From positions 1 to 5,191 of the forward strand of contig JAFUFG010000160.1 of assembly GCA_017470045.1 (NCBI GenBank): a stretch of DNA of 5,191 nucleotides, written 5' to 3'. Of this stretch, positions 4,835-5,191 are shown piece after piece. Within the stretch, counting starts at the first letter, position 1. Every line of letters starts with the position of its first letter. Origin of the DNA: Bacilli bacterium (GTDB lineage Bacteria; Bacillota_I; Bacilli_A; RF39; UBA660). Position numbers and translations under genes: made by a program. The notes beneath the pieces were generated by a model, which did not search any database, had not been told where the DNA came from, and worked only from the letters and a program-made list of their open reading frames with translations.

Positions 4835-5191
4835 ATGAATCAGAAAAAGATAGGTAAATTTATTCAAGAAAGAAGAAAATTAAAAGAATTAACTCAAGTA
4901 GAACTTGCAGAAAAATTAGGAGTTAGTAATCGTACTATTTCAAGTTGGGAAAATGGTAATAGTTTACCGGATTATTCTATGTTTCAAGGTTTATGTAATG
5001 AGTTAGATATTTCAATTGTAGAGTTATTAAATGGTGAAATAATTGAAACAGAGGATTTCAAAATTAAAACAGATGATGCAATAAAAAATACTATTGAGTA
5101 TTCTAATATAACAATAAAGAAAAGTAGAATAAAGAATATTATTTCAACATTACTCATTGTTATTATTTTATCTATAGGATTTTTCTTTGGG
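4835..5191 (+). CDS. XRE-family HTH regulator with membrane segment, N-terminal part (runs off window)
   Basis: The frame is open for 119 codons to the last base, so the 3' end is missing. Residues about 7-65 form a Cro/C1-type helix-turn-helix domain: IGKFIQERRKLKELTQ, then AEKLGVSNRTISSWENG (25-41), LPDYSMF and a final helix ending IVELLNGE. A polar linker (68-94) and a basic patch (KKSRIK, 95-100) precede a hydrophobic stretch (102-119) that is very likely a transmembrane helix, giving a cytoplasmic DNA-binding domain on a membrane anchor. Such HTH-TM proteins are common in low-GC Firmicutes, but their signals are mostly unknown. ATG 4835 is five bases after GGAGG (4825-4829). No good promoter is seen in the short gap after the rhuM terminator. 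It may be expressed from an undetected promoter or by read-through. The part beyond the helix cannot be judged. Confidence 0.88.
   Translation, partial: MNQKKIGKFIQERRKLKELTQVELAEKLGVSNRTISSWENGNSLPDYSMFQGLCNELDISIVELLNGEIIETEDFKIKTDDAIKNTIEYSNITIKKSRIKNIISTLLIVIILSIGFFFG

Noticed and set aside
1..5191. CRISPR array, tRNA, rRNA, transposase or integrase
   Set aside because: No regularly spaced repeats, no tRNA-like cloverleaf or rRNA segments, and no recombinase motifs were seen on either strand by eye.

Overview
The window is AT-rich, uses the standard genetic code (stops TAG, TAA and TGA; Trp is TGG) and has strong GAGGTG/AGGAGG-type ribosome binding sites and short intergenic gaps. All genes lie on the + strand. 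This points to a low-GC Firmicute, probably an uncultured gut-type Bacilli or Clostridia lineage; the sequence alone does not allow a closer placement.

Left part (1-2232): an operon-like run of three genes. It opens with the 3' end of a Cu(+)-exporting P1B-type ATPase (copA type; the 5' end is outside the window). Ten bases later comes a 357-residue cytoplasmic transglutaminase-like protein with an intact Cys-His-Asp triad, then a Nudix hydrolase of the YfcD/isopentenyl-diphosphate-isomerase-like type. An intrinsic terminator at 2204-2232 closes the run. These genes favour ATT for Ile (0 of 16 Ile codons are ATA in the Nudix gene).

Right part (about 2233-5191): a looser run of single-gene units with the look of an accessory region. 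It begins with an extended -10 promoter fused to the preceding terminator. The genes are a small putative papain/transglutaminase-fold protein, a LOG/TIGR00730-like protein with an altered active-site motif, a RhuM-family ('virulence protein') gene with its own promoter and terminator, and the start of an XRE-type regulator with a membrane segment that runs off the right edge. Ile codon choice shifts sharply here (14 of 18 ATA in the LOG-like gene), suggesting a different origin from the left part.

The LOG-like gene is flanked by two imperfect direct repeats (2847-2886 and 3456-3498, 32 of 40 aligned bases identical plus one 3-base gap). Both contain a short ORF opening with M-[DN]-E...TNIN-[WC]-L, as if the same gene start had been left on both sides. 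The 276-base gap before rhuM holds an AT-rich inverted repeat, a terminator, an isolated GC-rich hairpin of unknown role and an extended -10 promoter.

I do not see a complete known defence or mobile system. The best leads are the divergent LOG-like gene with its flanking repeats, the unassigned Cys-His protein, and the rhuM gene beside a membrane-anchored regulator.
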